64,000 nt of DNA from Archegozetes longisetosus (GCA_018873245.2 JAEMBT020000009.1:18259337-18323336), one strand, 5' to 3'; shown: positions 1 to 13,961, counted from the stretch's first letter. Numbers and translations are program-made. The notes: a model not told the origin generated them from the sequence alone.

Positions 1-504
1 TTATTATTATTTTAAGTTGAATATAAAAAATTTATTTTATCATCTATATGATTTTTCATCACTTTATGAATACAGTACACAAAAAATGACATCAAAAATC
101 GATTCGCTACTCAAAAATTTCATTTCAATGCTTTCTGTGTATTGAACGAGAAATCTTTATAGTGATTGCTAATGAATTTCCGGAATTATTTTTTCGATAT
201 ATATATAAATTATTGTGAAATAGATTAAGCATTAGTGCTGACTACGTTTATTAAATCAAACTCTTTCATCCTTGCATCAAATTTAACGAATGCATAAAAT
301 TGAACATAACTTAATTCAAAAAATATTGAGCCATCGCCGGAGAAGATATCACAACTATGTTAATGCAATCAAAGATGATGTCATGTAATTGATTTGAGTC
401 CTAATAATGTTATTCATCAGTTTTTGTTGCTTTTAGTAAAAAGCAAATTTTCATGTATTTGTATTAGCTATGCATCAAATCAAATACATCTTATGTTGTA
501 TTCG

Positions 505-822
505 TTATGGCAAAAAGTGGAATAAAGTCTTAAGATTTAATGTGGTAACTGCTACGAGACTGTCCGATGCATTTTGGTGATTTGCTGTCATATTTGATCG
601 CATCACTTGAACCCGACTCACAATTGTTGACGAGAGTAATGCACTTATGACAAAGTTTGGACTGAGGCTTTCACTGCAATTCCTCTTAACAACATCTATA
701 ATATTTATCCCGACCATCTTTTTCATCACTTGAGTGCATTGACTATTGTCATGGAAACTTGTGTCCACTTTGTTTTTGCGAGCTATTTCCCAAACAGGAA
801 TACATTTATTGAATAACTTAAG
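505..822 (-). CDS. Candidate terminal exon, 105 codons (minus strand)
   Basis: Unrecognised. A pyrimidine-rich acceptor (TTTTTCTGTTTGTAG, ending 823) opens directly into a stop-free frame of 105 codons that ends at 505. The peptide begins LKLFNKCIPVWEIARKNK and is polar with a few cysteines and NxS/T sequons. It lies on the same strand as the 3471-3768 membrane exon and could be its last exon, but exon 1 ends in phase 1 while this one opens in phase 0, so at least one missing exon is needed. A stop-free run of this length is expected once or twice by chance in this much AT-rich DNA. Confidence 0.2.
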   Translation of the reverse strand, partial: LKLFNKCIPVWEIARKNKVDTSFHDNSQCTQVMKKMVGINIIDVVKRNCSESLSPNFVISALLSSTIVSRVQVMRSNMTANHQNASDSLVAVTTLNLKTLFHFLP

Positions 823-2068
823 CTACAAACAGAAAAATATAAAACAAAATAACAAAACAGAATATAAAATAAAATGCATGACTTTAGATAAAAGAAACAA
901 ATCAAATAAATTGAATGATAAGAAGAATAATTTCTGTTAGCAATTTTCTCGTTTAAAGCTTTTCTTAAATCAAAGTTGAGCTTCAGATCGATAAGACGTT
1001 GAGAGACAATATTTTCTTATAAACTTTAAGAATAAAAGTATTTACTTAGTTGTAAATACTTTAGGACCAGATTTTTCTTATTGAATCTAATCTTATATAA
1101 AACAATATTAAGCTTTGACTCTAAAACAAAGCCATTGAGGACATGATGCAATTATTTAGGTGTCAGAACAAAATTATAGTTGACTATGTCTGCCAAAATC
1201 TGTTTGTGATTGCAATTACTCGTGGATATTTGTTTGGCAATATTTTTCTATCCATTTTCTCTGCTTCCAATGTGTTCCATAGAATCCTCGAGAGAGTCGT
1301 TGCTTTTTCTGCTAATGCCTGACCTGCCCATCAGTTGAACTCCTGATGGCAAATACTATTCTCTATTTGTTTTACTAGAGTTATACACTAACAACTACCT
1401 CCATCCACTTAGCTTTTCAGCCACATTTATTTTAATCACAGAATATTCTCGTATAATGTACTATTAGTTCAATAAATTGTGTACCAACAATCTAATCATT
1501 TGTAGGCTCAATAATTTTGGTGATAACGAGACTTTCTTAAAAGATCATATTATTTACATATTATCAGTAAAAGTAATTAATTAAGAATTTATGCAAATTT
1601 TAGATAAAACTTTAATTGGATTCTTGTAATTTTCTTTACGCTTCTGTGATCACTGATGAGCGAGCTTTAAATTTTCGTATTTAAATTTGATTTGCTTTCA
1701 CATAATCAATGTATATTTCAGTATTATTTCAATTAATGCATATCTGAATACTATTTTAATTAATGCCTTATATCCTTCTAATGCCAAATTGATTAATCAG
1801 TAGAGGAAACAAGTAATTGACATCGAAAATACAAATTAATTGTTTCCCTAGGAAAAAACAAAAAACACATTCAAATATTAATATCAATATATAACGATTA
1901 TTTCTGCTTATTTACTCTCTTCCTCGTGCGGTCAACAACCATTTAGCTGACACAAAATATTTTCTTATTTTTCTTCTCTTTCATATATTACATGCTTTAA
2001 ATGTAGTCTTAGTCCACTAGAATTAAGTCGACAAAAGGAAAAGATATAACGAGTCTGAGAGGAAACTA

Positions 2069-2251
2069 CTAATTGCCTCCATTGCTGGTGTTCGCCTTCA
2101 CCACTTCATACCATCGACTAGAGATGGTCACTTTGTTTTTCACGCAACATTGACTTTTCAATGAGAAAATATTAGACCTGTCTCCCGAAAGGTCAAATGT
2201 GACACTTGTTCTTGCGATGCCCAACCTAACCCAACCTAACCAATATGGCCG
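2069..2251 (-). other. Unassigned open stretch abutting a TTAGG-like repeat (minus strand)
   Basis: Sixty stop-free minus-strand codons in a locally higher-GC patch, with fairly normal amino-acid composition (for example SRWYEVVKANTSN before the stop at 2069-2071). The upstream end runs through a GGTTAGGTTGGGTTAGG repeat that could supply a TTAG splice acceptor. The opposite strand is also open for about 30 codons with equally plausible composition, so coding status is doubtful. Confidence 0.12.
2220..2242 (-). repeat. Interstitial TTAGG/TTGGG telomere-like repeat
   Basis: CCCAACCTAACCCAACCTAACC on the + strand, about four units. The arthropod telomere unit is TTAGG; this is the only one of the five patches with its C-rich strand on +. 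Confidence 0.8.
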
Positions 2252-3470
2252 TTATACTCGAAGACCTAATGTTTTTTATCTTTAAAACGTTGGTAACTAA
2301 AGTAATAAATAGAATACTGTTGATTGAGCTGAGTTAACTGTTTGCACTAAATACATTAGATATTTGTTCCTTTATTTCTAACTAGAATTACTGAATGGCT
2401 TTTATTTCTACTATAAACCAGTTTTATTGATGACCAAGAAAAAGATTCTGAAAATTTGTCCATTAAATATTCATAAGAATCATAGATTTGATTTGAAACC
2501 AAATTATCAAATGATAAGCATGTTTGAGAAGGGAAAGTGCATTTTTAGATTTAGTGTTAATCTAAGTGAGTAAAAGGGAAACAAATATGAGACATGTAAC
2601 TAACTTAGAGAAATAAATTCACTTTTTCTGTGTATTGGTTTCTCTCGATTTTATTGTGCTTATTGTGCAACACTTGTTTCCACTTTGTGTCTCAATCAAT
2701 AAAAACTAACATAAAAACGGTATTTGTGTTGCAGACCAACCACGTTTTTTCACTTCTACTGCATATATTTTGTCATTTTGTTGACCATTGTTTTTGACTC
2801 CTATTGTGTTTAGACAAATCTATCGATTCTTTATATTCTGTTGTGCATTAAAGTTGCAAAACATCTATTTATCTTCCATTTCATAAATAATGTTAACTAA
2901 CGATTATTAAAAATTTGCTGATCTTTTGTTGTTTCGGAACATAAAACATGAATTTGACTCAAATTACATTTTTGAAAAACTTATTCTTGAGGCATATGTT
3001 TGCTTTGATTCTATTCTTGAAACATAATCTAAAATCAGAAATTGAGAAACAAGCAAAATATGAAACAAAATGCAAATTTAAAAATACAAGTGCTTCCCAT
3101 TTATGCAAGCTTATTTCATTTGGAAGTTTCATTACAAATCTTATTGATTTGCGAACAAAGTTATTTTTTAATTTTTTTCAGCTTAATATTTTCATTTGAA
3201 TCATTTCATCAATTCTGTTATACATCTGTTTTATGTTAAACATTCTCTAGTCGTTAGTTTGACTCACACTCCTCTTAAACATGGATCTGTTTCGCAACGT
3301 TTTTCTGTTGTGAGCTTTCCTCATATAATCCACAAATTTGATGGTATTCTTACGAATTCTAGTTTGATTTGCTGTAAATAACAATTGAACACTAAATTGA
3401 TTCGAAATAATATTAAATAACTGTTGATTTGACCCGACTTAAGCTGCAAAGAAATTTATTGATTACTTAC

Positions 3471-3768
3471 AAAAAGTAGGAGATATGGGAGTTGTAGTCG
3501 TTCTCACATAGACTAAATGAACAATAATTGTCGTTCTAACAGGAAAGGAAAGTAATTCTTTACGTGGAGAAAAGTCAGTCGGCAGTGAAGCCATTATTGA
3601 TGATTCCGACACATTTAAAAATAATGAATTATTGTTATAATAATGAGAAATGCCGAAAGTCGTCCAATTTCTATGATTGAGCTTATTATAGAGAAGTAGT
3701 GCACTCATTGCCACAATAAAAAGCCCAATCAATATGAGTCCAGTGACTATAAATATAGTTTTCTTCAT
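3471..3768 (-). CDS. Candidate first exon of a single-pass membrane glycoprotein (minus strand)
   Basis: Unrecognised. From the ATG at 3768 the minus strand reads MKKTIFIVTGLILIGLFIV followed by more hydrophobic residues: a basic N-terminus plus a long hydrophobic segment, typical of a signal anchor. Three N-glycosylation sequons follow closely (NWT, NNS, NVS), as expected if the C-terminal side is extracellular. The frame ends at a full consensus donor TTTTT|GTAAGT (3470-3465, phase 1); unspliced it would stop at 3463. An acceptor-like TTTCTTTGCAG lies only 27 bases on, too close for an ordinary intron. No continuing exon in matching phase was found. Confidence 0.35.
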
Positions 3769-4757
3769 AGCCAATAACTTTTATTACGAACATTAAAATT
3801 TTCAGCTATCGAAAATAAGGATTCAGGGCTTTATTTATTTTTCTATTAGATGTTAGAATCGCATGTGCAAATAAGATTCTGATTTAAACTATTTTGTATT
3901 TGGATTATTGTGTATTTAGAAATACAACGCACATCATTTTCAAAAAAATATGCCTTACTCTACACCTGTTCATAGTTAAACATGAATTTTGACTTTACAA
4001 AATACGCTTGGGTCTTTATCAGGTCAATCATAACTACATAATTATATCATTGAATACTTGAATTTGCAATCAATTATTTATATAAGAATTACGCTAAAAA
4101 GAAAGCAGAAAAGTGAAATTTAGTTATTGTCGATTAATATTTGATTTGCCTACTAGTTTTTACATCTGTCAGCATTTCCGAGTTATAATAAATGAGATGC
4201 TTTTGAGTAATTCTTTTGTTCTCTATTATTATAATTAGCAAATTTGAAGAGAGGAGAGTATAATAGCTTTTATGGAAAGGCTTAAGTTAGCTATAAGAGG
4301 GGATCAATTTATATTATATTATCAAGCTATGCTATAATTGTGTTATTCAATATTTTATATTATTATTTTTCAACTCTAATTTTTAGTTTTACAGTTTCAA
4401 AGCTGATTAAAAGTTTTCTGTACTCAAGTTTTGTTATTATTGTAATTATTTGTATTGTTTAACATGACTTTCTCAATATTATTGTTAAACAATATTATTA
4501 AACAATGTATTTGTTCTTTAACAGACATTCGATCCGTTGGCATTCGAATCATTGACAACAAAATCATAGGTAAGAAAATTAATATAACACTTATAATGGA
4601 TAACACATAAAACACAACATTTGAATAGAAATCAAAAAAACAAGTTGCAAGAACAAATCGTTTGCTTCATTATATATAAGGCATTCAAACCTATTTTTCA
4701 TCCCAAATTCATTCCTGTCCAGCCCTAAAAGTAAATCTCTTATAACTTATGATATGA

Positions 4758-4781
4758 AGAGAGAGAGAGAGAGAGAGAGAA
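4758..4781. repeat. (GA)n microsatellite
   Basis: About 12 GA units. Confidence 0.9.
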
Positions 4782-6238
4782 CTGAATTGAATAGTTTTAA
4801 CATATGTATCTATGGCAACAAATGATTGGAGTCGACCGACGGCTGGTGTTGTTATTGTTATTGAGTTACTCGTCGCGCTTTTATAGTCCTGATAATGCTT
4901 TAGCTTTATATCTGTTTCACTATTGCACAAGAATTCAGTTTCTTTTGCTAGTTTTAACATTTATGTGATGGTAATTTTCATGTTAGACTCACTCGCTGGT
5001 CATTATGTCTAGTAATGATGCCTGAGATGGCTCTAAAGCGATTATTACGTTTGGAATAACTTTTTTTTCTTCTCAATTACTAATAATTGCGCCAGATAAA
5101 AAACTATTGCATTTCTTTATTGCAATTATTCTTACTTTAGATGATTAAAAAGAAAAATTGAGGAATATTTCCAATTGAATCAGAGCAACATTCGAGAAAA
5201 TTCGGAAACTACCTGTCAAATTAGTTTTGTGCTAAATACGTTTCTATTCATCTAATAATTTCTATCAACTTAATGTTTAATTTGAATTTGAATGCATACC
5301 TCAATCTGAAATAATTGTAATTAAGTCAATTATGACGTGGATAGTATTGAAAGTTGAAAAGTATCGATAATATGAAGATATATTACTATTAAATATAAAT
5401 TGGATGAAATATACTTTAAGCATAAACCATTAACCTGTATTTACCAAAGCATCAAATGGCTGTCTAAACAGTATTGACTTTAAACATGAAAAAGCATTCA
5501 ACATAATTGGACTGAGTTCATATTCATAGCGTGACATAACAAAACCAGATTGAGAGATAAATAAATGCTATATTTATTAAAGTTTGCTTTTTTTTCTTTC
5601 TGTTTTAAGTGATTTGCATGCAAATATTCCAATTTAATATCTCCAACTCTAACGCCAAAATATTTTTATTGTCAATTCTTCTGATGGATTATCTCACATA
5701 TTATACCAAAATCTAATTATTGTCCATATACACTCTTCTCTCCCAACGTTACTATGCATTTGAAATTTAGTTTTGTTCAAATTTTGTCAATATTCGTATA
5801 ACAATCCAGAAGTTCGAGCAATACTCGAACCAATTGTTTGTTTGTGACAAAACGAAGAACAAGTTGGCGACAATTGGACAAATAATTTCATAGTTTGTTG
5901 AGATATCAATTTAATTATATCTACAAGGAGAACCAATCGAATCGATCAAATTGAATCTAAACCAAAAATACATACAACACGCGAACACTCGTGTCGGCCC
6001 GTTTTGCTTATTTGGGGCTTATGTCAGGTTCTGGTGGTGTGGGAGGATGTCATGTAAAGTGATGCCAGGGATGACTCACGAGTAAAGACTTATCAGAGAT
6101 TAGGATATTCTCCTTTCAAACTGTTCTATCGTATTATGCCATCCAATTTTGTTGTATGTGTTATATTATGTATTGTCGATACTCTCACTCAATGCTTCGT
6201 AATTATTCTGATACTGTCTCATATAAGTTTTATTTTTT

Positions 6239-6252
6239 CTCTCTCTCTCTCT
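6239..6252. repeat. (CT)n microsatellite
   Basis: Seven CT units followed by TTTC. Confidence 0.85.
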
Positions 6253-9032
6253 TTCTATTAGCTTTGATTTGTTTAGTAGTTAAGATGATTTATTCAGTAA
6301 TTCTATCTAATTGTCTTTAATTACTTTTATCTTATTTAATTGAAATAACATTCACACAACTTAGGAAACTCTTCAAATTATAGCAAATTAATATTTGTAA
6401 TATGAAACAGTCATAATAAATTGAATTATGAATCAAATTCATTAAGAGATAATCACCTTAATGATCATATTCGTTAGTTTGACTGATCTTTAAAGATACT
6501 AAAACAAATAAGATTCATAGACAAGTTTAGGGATTTTTTATTTTTTTTGAAAAACACAAGTGGCAGTTCTAAGTACTAAAACAATATTTAACAAGACTTA
6601 GTTCGCGAGTCAACTAGTAATATATGAGATGTTGAGTGAGAAGTGAAATTAGCGCACAGATCTGAAAATAAAACTAAAAATCTCTAAATGTTTTACCAAA
6701 TAAATGTTGAAACTAAACTTTTTGGCTTATTTCTCATGTTAAATATGGTAGTTTTGGATGATTTACATTGGCGTTGATATTTACCAAAACTGGTGTAAAG
6801 CATATTAATGTTAAGCATTGATCTGTGATGCTTATATTTACTTTGACTGTGTTTCCACTGCTCTCCTCTGTTGTGCCTCCGCCGGGACTTTGCTTTGACA
6901 CAAAAATGTGATATTTTCAGAGTAAAAGTTATATATAAGCAATTGATTAATGCTATTTTTATGAGGCAAGTACTGCGCCGAACGATGAATATATGAATAT
7001 TAATCTACAAATGGCATGACCTAAAACTTGTACTTTGAGGTCTTTGCCTTTGATTGTAAGCTTTGTCTCCCATATGTCGAACACAACAGGATTTAGTAAT
7101 TGCTTCCAGTAATAAAAATCGAATAGACTTCTACTTGAGCTCATTTTAAAATGGCATAAATTTGCATGTTTTTCATAGTAATAGAAGTACTTCACTTCAT
7201 AAACTTGAACTTAAATCGTATTTTTCGAGACTTAAGCGAAAATTGCTCTAAACAAAAAAATTCTGGTGTAGTCTCTGAGAATTTATTGAATTTTTTCCAC
7301 ATTACTAGCCGTTAAGTATTATCTAACTATTCATTTAATGGAATATTTAGCTATAAATCATTCATTTTGTTGAACTGCTCAAAAAAAGTAATGAACATGA
7401 AAAAAAAGCCCAAATGTCAGGGCAGAGACATTGACATTGATTATTGTTCAGTATTAAAATTGATGACCATTTGTCCTCATTTCCGATCTAACTATCTGTC
7501 GCAGTATTTTATTGGGTGTGGTTGTAGTCATTGATTATATTTTTTTCAGTAGAAATCCAATTATTCCTACTGTTTGATTAACTGATAAACTGAAAAATGA
7601 TTCACTGCTTGAAATGGTCTTCCATTTGATAATATAAAAATTGAGCTCTACATTCATATGAAAACTTAATTACACCAATTTTGAATTAATTATAATATTT
7701 ATTAACCAAAATAGTATTTAATAGTTTGAGAAGTTGTTAGTATTAAGAGCAAGCATTTAAGCCGATCTGCTATTTATAATTAATCTTTTAGATACTGTTG
7801 AATTCGTTGGTTGGCATCTGAAAAAAACACAATTTCTAGCATTGGCTGCTCTGAACTAAAATGATTTTTTTTGAATAAATCCTGGAGACTAATATTTTTC
7901 TAGCAATTTTTCTCTCCTCATATATACACCGAATCTAAAGCCATAGCCATATATCTGCATAGCCTTGAGCGTTTGTCATCGGCTAATTTATGTTCTGAAT
8001 GCCTAATTAGTTTGAACGATTCAATATTGGTTTATATGGAATGAACCCATACTTTATTGCATTAAGTCATTTTCCAGAGCTCTCCGAGAATGTCACTTTT
8101 CCGCATTACACCATTCACTGCATTTGAGTTTCGTGTTTTTTACTAACTATTTTTTAATGTCAAAAATTAATACTCAAAGCAATGGCTCTGCAAAATCATC
8201 TATTTTTTAAATTGAAAAAGCAATTAGTCTTGCTATCATAATCAATATTTAGGTTTAAATGCAGGAATTCGAGCTTCTTTAAGGCAGAAAATCAACGAAT
8301 TCAAGATAAATTGTCTGAACAATAGGAGAAACATGATTTTGATTACAAAAGTTACGCATAAAATTGGATCATATGAAAACTGAATCAAATTGTTTATAGT
8401 TTTTTTACTTTGATTATTCTCTAACCAGTAACACTAAAATGAAAACACTTGAAACATTCTTTAATTCTTATATGTTTTATAAAATTATTGGAAAAAAGTT
8501 TATTTTGATAGATTGAAAAACTAGACTTCAAAAACATGTTTCATAAAAATGTATGTTACTCTCATTGATTGTTAGCCAACACAATAGTACTGTATGTTTA
8601 GAAACAGAGAACCAAAATATGTAAATATACTTATATGACGTCAATCTTTCAGATTGAACAAATCTTAAGAAAATACCACAACAAATATATAGTAACATCA
8701 ATTAGTGTCAACTTGAGAGTCAAATATGAAACAATAACTAAAATAAAATAAATAATTAATCTAGAGTTAGAAAGTTAAAGTGTAAAAGATAAAGTAGAAA
8801 GATAGTATAGTGGAGAAATGATGTTTTTTCTTATCTAATATGGATCGCTCTCATATTGAATTTCTATTTTACTCTTTTATCACTAATTTGCAGAGTTAGC
8901 CAGCTTTTAGCAAATGAAACGTGAAGTGTATGTCTGTTATCTTTTTACCAGTCGAGCGCTACTCAAAAGTAATTATTATAATTATGAAAGTTTGAATTTT
9001 TCGGCTCAACTCGTGTTAATGATTACTACTAC

Positions 9033-9054
9033 CATTATTATTATTATTATCATT
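9033..9054. repeat. (ATT)n microsatellite
   Basis: About seven ATT units with one substitution. Confidence 0.8.
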
Positions 9055-9672
9055 ATAGTAGTGAAGTATATAAGTTTTCACTTATTAATCATAGCATATT
9101 CGCTAAAGTGATGATAGAGTGCTTTTAATAATTATTTCTTTTGACGGATGTAAACTGATCTTGAGACGCATCAAACATCTGATAGGTCTTAATAAGTCTA
9201 TAAAAACTATTCCGTCACTAAAATATGTAGGATAATATTTGATTCTAAAACTAATATTGTAACAATGTGATTGTTTTAGTTGAAAGCAATTGGAACAAGT
9301 TGATGATCAAGCTAGTATCTAATTGATTTATAAAAAATGGCTACTTTGATTGACCCTCTATCTCAATAATAGTAAATCCCACAATAGATTTGTTACGTGC
9401 CATTCATTGACAAATTGATGTTACGTTGATTTGACTTTCTCTTACCATTACATTATTTTGTATATCATCCTTAAGTCCATCCAAAGTCTCCATCAGTGTA
9501 GTAATGGGTGGCATTTCCCAAGCGAATAACACTATTCAGTTTGAAGGTTTTCATATCTGCTTCAACTTTACTCCCAACTGATATTGTGATTGCTTTCGGT
9601 TGTATCACTAAGTTCAGTTATCTAGTCTTTGTTTTAGTCATGTATTCGTTCTCAAGTTTATCTATGTCTTTG

Positions 9673-9715
9673 AGTTAGGTTGGATTGGGTTAGGTTGGAT
9701 TAGGTTAGGCTAGGG
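9673..9715 (+). repeat. Interstitial TTAGG-like repeat
   Basis: Degenerate TTAGG/TTGGA/TTGGG units over about 43 bases. Confidence 0.75.
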
Positions 9716-10865
9716 TTGTTTGTTAATGATATTTGTCTTTAATTAATAACATGCTTATAGATCTTCAAATAAGAAAGCCAAACATGATTATTTCTATTAT
9801 TTATTTATTGATCATGTCTTCCTTATCCTAACTGTCCGTATATATATAAATAAACATGAGATTTAAGATCAAATATTATAATATCTGTGCTCTGTTTCTT
9901 TCAAAACGAATTTGGTTTAAAATTATAAACAAACTCTACTTAGTGAAACTAAAAAATACTGAATATCAATCAGATTGATTGGATTAAAGCTTAGCATAAA
10001 ATCAGTGCAAATCAGAATATCTGAAAAGCATTCAAACTACGAGTTGCATGAAATTTATATTCGTTGTTCAATTCGATTGACTCGAACAGGCATTTATTTA
10101 TTAAAAGCCATCCGACCTGACCCTTGAGACCCATAGAGAGTCTCAACTCTACTTTTCTTTATTGAAATATGTGGCGCAACGAAATAACAGTAAAATAAAT
10201 TTCAAAATAGCTATTCATCTGATCTTTTAGTAAATCAAACTGAATTATTGAATTAATTAGAAAAGTTGAGCGAATAGAATGAGTGAAGTAAGAGATGATT
10301 TGCTCTGAAGCAAAGTTATGAAAGTTGAGCGGGTCTCGTGTTTGATGGGGCGACACAGAGAAAAATCGCAGCCATTAACTATTGGAGAATCTTGCAGTAG
10401 CAAATGACCATAAGCTTATAAGATGATGATATTACTGGATGCCAAATATCGCTTTCATATGAAATATAACTGTTATTCTTCTTTATCTGACAAAAATCCA
10501 ACAAAAAAGGTTTGCTCACAATGGTAATGATAGCAGTGCTTGTATTGATATTATTTCGACTCATTTAGGCTTTGAAAATGTTTGAAAAGTTTGCTCAATG
10601 GAAATGAATTTTCTACTGGCATCAAATATGTTTATTTTTGTTGTTATTACTTTGAAATCACGTATCAGTTCATTCTATATTTTAACATTCAAATTGCATA
10701 CGAAAAACATATTGCGTATAAATAAAAATATTTTTACTGATGTTTTTTGCGTCAAAATAAATGCAAATATGAATAACGTGCTTATCACTTGTTCGCGCTT
10801 AAAATTCATACTAAAGTAAATATCGATTTCTAGATCGCAAGTAAAGAATTTAGATTTAATAGAGC

Positions 10866-10936
10866 TCTGAGTAACTAAGAATTATTCTGAGTAGCTAAGA
10901 ATATTCTGAGTGACTAAGAATATTCTGAGTAACTTA
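10866..10936. repeat. Tandem repeat, 19-21 bp unit
   Basis: Three and a half copies of CTGAGTRRCTAAGAATATT-type units. Confidence 0.85.
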
Positions 10937-11179
10937 TTACCAATCACATACACTTTTATTATTATAACTTATTACAATTTATAAGGTATTTCCTAACTCT
11001 ACTTATAAATAGATTCGATTGCATAAATAATTAGAAATATATTGCTATCGCATGCATTCTCACTATAATTTGCCAAAACTGAAAGAGAACAGTTTGAGCT
11101 TCAATTCGGTCATTTCTCGTTTCGTTTTCACTAATCGAATCATGTTTTGCTAGGCTAATCAAATTATAACTTGAGAGTT

Positions 11180-11260
11180 GAAGTTGCATTGCTCTGGGTT
11201 GGAGTTGCATTGCTGTGAATTGGAGTTGCATTGCTGTGAGTTGCAGTTACATTACTCTAA
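11180..11260. repeat. Tandem repeat, about 21 bp unit
   Basis: Four diverging copies of GAGTTGCATTGCTGTGARTTG. Confidence 0.85.
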
Positions 11261-12540
11261 ACTTGTGTTGCGGTTCACTGTCGCATATGATACTAGTAAT
11301 ACATTGCCATCCGTTTAGCAAAAAGCATACTTCTTATAGTGAATTGAAATTAGTAAAAATATTTCTGGTAAATTACCCTAAAGAGTTGGTGTAATGTTTG
11401 AAGAAAATTTTAGCTTAATAACCCCCAATTATACTAAACGTTAGATTGAGTGTGACAGCCAAATTATAATTAAATCTGAAATGAGAAGTAGTTCACTACA
11501 ACTAACGTTTGCTTACCCGTCATTCAAATAACTGTTGGATAAACCTTAATCTAATAATACCTAACAGTTTATTTTCTAAATTATTTCTCTTTTGAACAAA
11601 TAAATCAAATTGTTCTGCAAGTCTTCTTTAGAGTTTTGAAGTAATAAAAAAGTTTTCATACAATACAGTACATGTATTATGTCTGTGATAAATCATTGAT
11701 TTACTAGATAATTTTCTGAATATATACAAATTAAAGTAGTAAGATGTTTTATTATACCTGTTTTATCTTATCAAAATTAACCAAAACTTCAAACTGAGAT
11801 ATTATTCAATATCTTCAACTCATTAAGCTGCTCATTGTTTACTTTGACATTAAAAATAATTTAAACTTTTATCAAGACAAAAAAGCTGATTCGAGTATTA
11901 GTATTATTCCAATAAAAGAATTTGAATACAGGTGTCTCTTTCTTTTCATTAATTAGTATATAATTATTTTTGATTAATGTCTAATGGGGAAAACTTATGA
12001 AAATAATGTAAATGACTGTCCAGAAACTGAAGAAAAACTGATAAAAATTGATATTTGCAAGAAAATACTTGATGCTAGTTTTCAACAGAACAGAGCTGAA
12101 GTGCTTTGCCTCTACTGCATGGATCAATATTTAAGAAAAAAATATGTCTATGATATAAATTTTTGATTTGTATTCTTTAGTGAATAGTGAGATAAATCAG
12201 TTACTCGCATAGCGTTCGATGAGATGCTGATAATATTGAATATACTAAGGATTACCAATAAGTCAATATTGGGCACGAAATCAGCTTAACCTACAATCTA
12301 TAAGACGTACACTCAGGCAACTAAGTTTATCGCATAACATAATACTGAGAACGGTTTTGTTTTTTCTTTGCTCTTAACATCTCATATCGGATAATGCCTT
12401 TCGGTTGAGCACTTTTGTTGAATACTTTTCAGTGAAAGGCGTTTAGAAATTAGAGCACAAAAATTGGCTCATAAAAGAAATTCAGTAAATGTTAGAAGAA
12501 GCAATCTAATAATCACATATTAAATTGTTTGTTTCAAGCT

Positions 12541-12616
12541 TTAAGATAGGTATATGAGATAGGCCCCTAAGATAGGTATCTAAGATAGGTATCTAATATA
12601 GCTCTCTAAGATAGAT
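12541..12616. repeat. Tandem repeat, about 14 bp unit
   Basis: About five copies of AAGATAGGTATCT with point changes. Confidence 0.8.
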
Positions 12617-12936
12617 CAATTTATTATTTAATAACCTTTTATTACCTATGATTGATAAGTGTATACCAAACTGTTTCGATCTGTTCAGTATTGAATTATT
12701 AATTCTAATTGACTGATACAGTATTTTTCGCTCAACATCACAATAGAGTTACTGCCATAGTAATGATGATTAATAATGATTCAAACAAAATCATGTCTAG
12801 ACTAATCTTATGGTGAAAAGAGGAGAAAAAATCTAAATTTGCGTTAAGAAATGGTCATTAGAGCTGTTATTTTTGTGGCACTAAATTGCAAACAATAATG
12901 CTTGACGAGTTTGAAGTGAGGAGGGCTTCAAAACAA

Positions 12937-12938
<2 letters not shown>

Positions 12939-12971
<33 letters not shown>
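12939..12971. repeat. (CT)n microsatellite
   Basis: Sixteen uninterrupted CT units. Confidence 0.95.
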
Positions 12972-12973
<2 letters not shown>

Positions 12974-13890
12974 AAATGAAAGTTGCACTTAAGTTAGTCT
13001 TGAAATAATAATTATGTAGTTATATAAAGTAGAGTAACACTAAGACTGAGATAAATAGAGAAGAGAGAGAAAGAAAGATAGTGAGAGAGTCCTAACATTT
13101 TGACTTGAGAGCCAAATTACATGGTTCGGTCTTATAGCTGTTGGCTCAAAATCGCTATATTACAATAATGGTCGAAATGGTCAATTGACGTGAGAGGAAA
13201 GCCTCTATTTTTACGATTTTATGCCCTACTGTTTAGAGAAGAACTTGAATTTGTTGCCAGTGGGTTATTTGGGTTATCGTCAATTTGGCAATTGGGCGGC
13301 TATAATGAGAAGAGACCACCAACAAGTGATCTCGCACCGAAAGGGCTAAATTCGTTGTGTCATCAATTGATTGCTATTTAAGAAAATCACTTGAAATTAT
13401 CGTTATTTCTGCCTATTATACTATTTGTAGTAATTACTTTTTTAATATGTTTTATATTTCAGTTAAGTGTTTAGAAGTGTTTTGAACGACTCAATACCAT
13501 CAATCATTTGAACTAATACTTATGAAATAGTTTGAATTTTTCACTTAAGACATAAGAGTTTTTCGGCTCACTCTCTAGAATCATACCAATATTGACTTTG
13601 ATAGTGTGAATTAACTTTACCAGTAAGACGTAGAAATGGTCCAAATAATGGACTTCGGTTGGGCTCAAGTTCAATGTGTTAATATGGAAGTTCAGGGCCA
13701 CTTATTTTTAATTTACTTTTGTGTTGGTCTCTTTTTTTTATGTGCAACAGTCCATTAAGTGTTACTGCTGTAGAAGTCGTAAAAAATATTAGATATCCCG
13801 TTGTTATTGCAAATGGAAAGATTTTTTTGCTATTTCTGGTCCTTTTTTGTCAGATTCTCTCATTTCAGAGTTTAATAGTAATAGCGATAC

Positions 13891-13961
13891 AGTGAGTGAG
13901 TGAGTGAGAGAGTGAGTGAGAGAGTGACTGAGTGAGAGTGACTGAGTGAGAGAGAGAGAGA
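13891..13961. repeat. (GAGT)n/(GA)n compound repeat
   Basis: Mixed GAGT, GACT and GA units over 71 bases; the minus-strand frame through it encodes only Ser/Leu/His/Thr low complexity. Confidence 0.9.

Larger units (their letters stand above)
1..3470. other. AT-rich region, no confident gene
   Basis: Apart from the minus-strand candidates at 505-822 and 2069-2251, the only other point noted is a minus-strand run near 1350-1250 that reads VQLMGRSGISRKSNDS and on to a stop. That peptide has a protein-like composition, but the opposite strand is open too. One TTAGG-like repeat at 2220-2242. Confidence 0.6.

Noticed and set aside
4424-4615. Hydrophobic 63-codon minus-strand ORF
   Set aside because: It needs a GTG start; the nearby ATG is in another frame that stops after nine codons. 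The tail is an Asn-rich translation of AT-rich DNA.
11031-11231. 66-codon minus-strand ORF with repeated AMQLQ
   Set aside because: It is translation of the 21-bp tandem repeat at 11180-11260.
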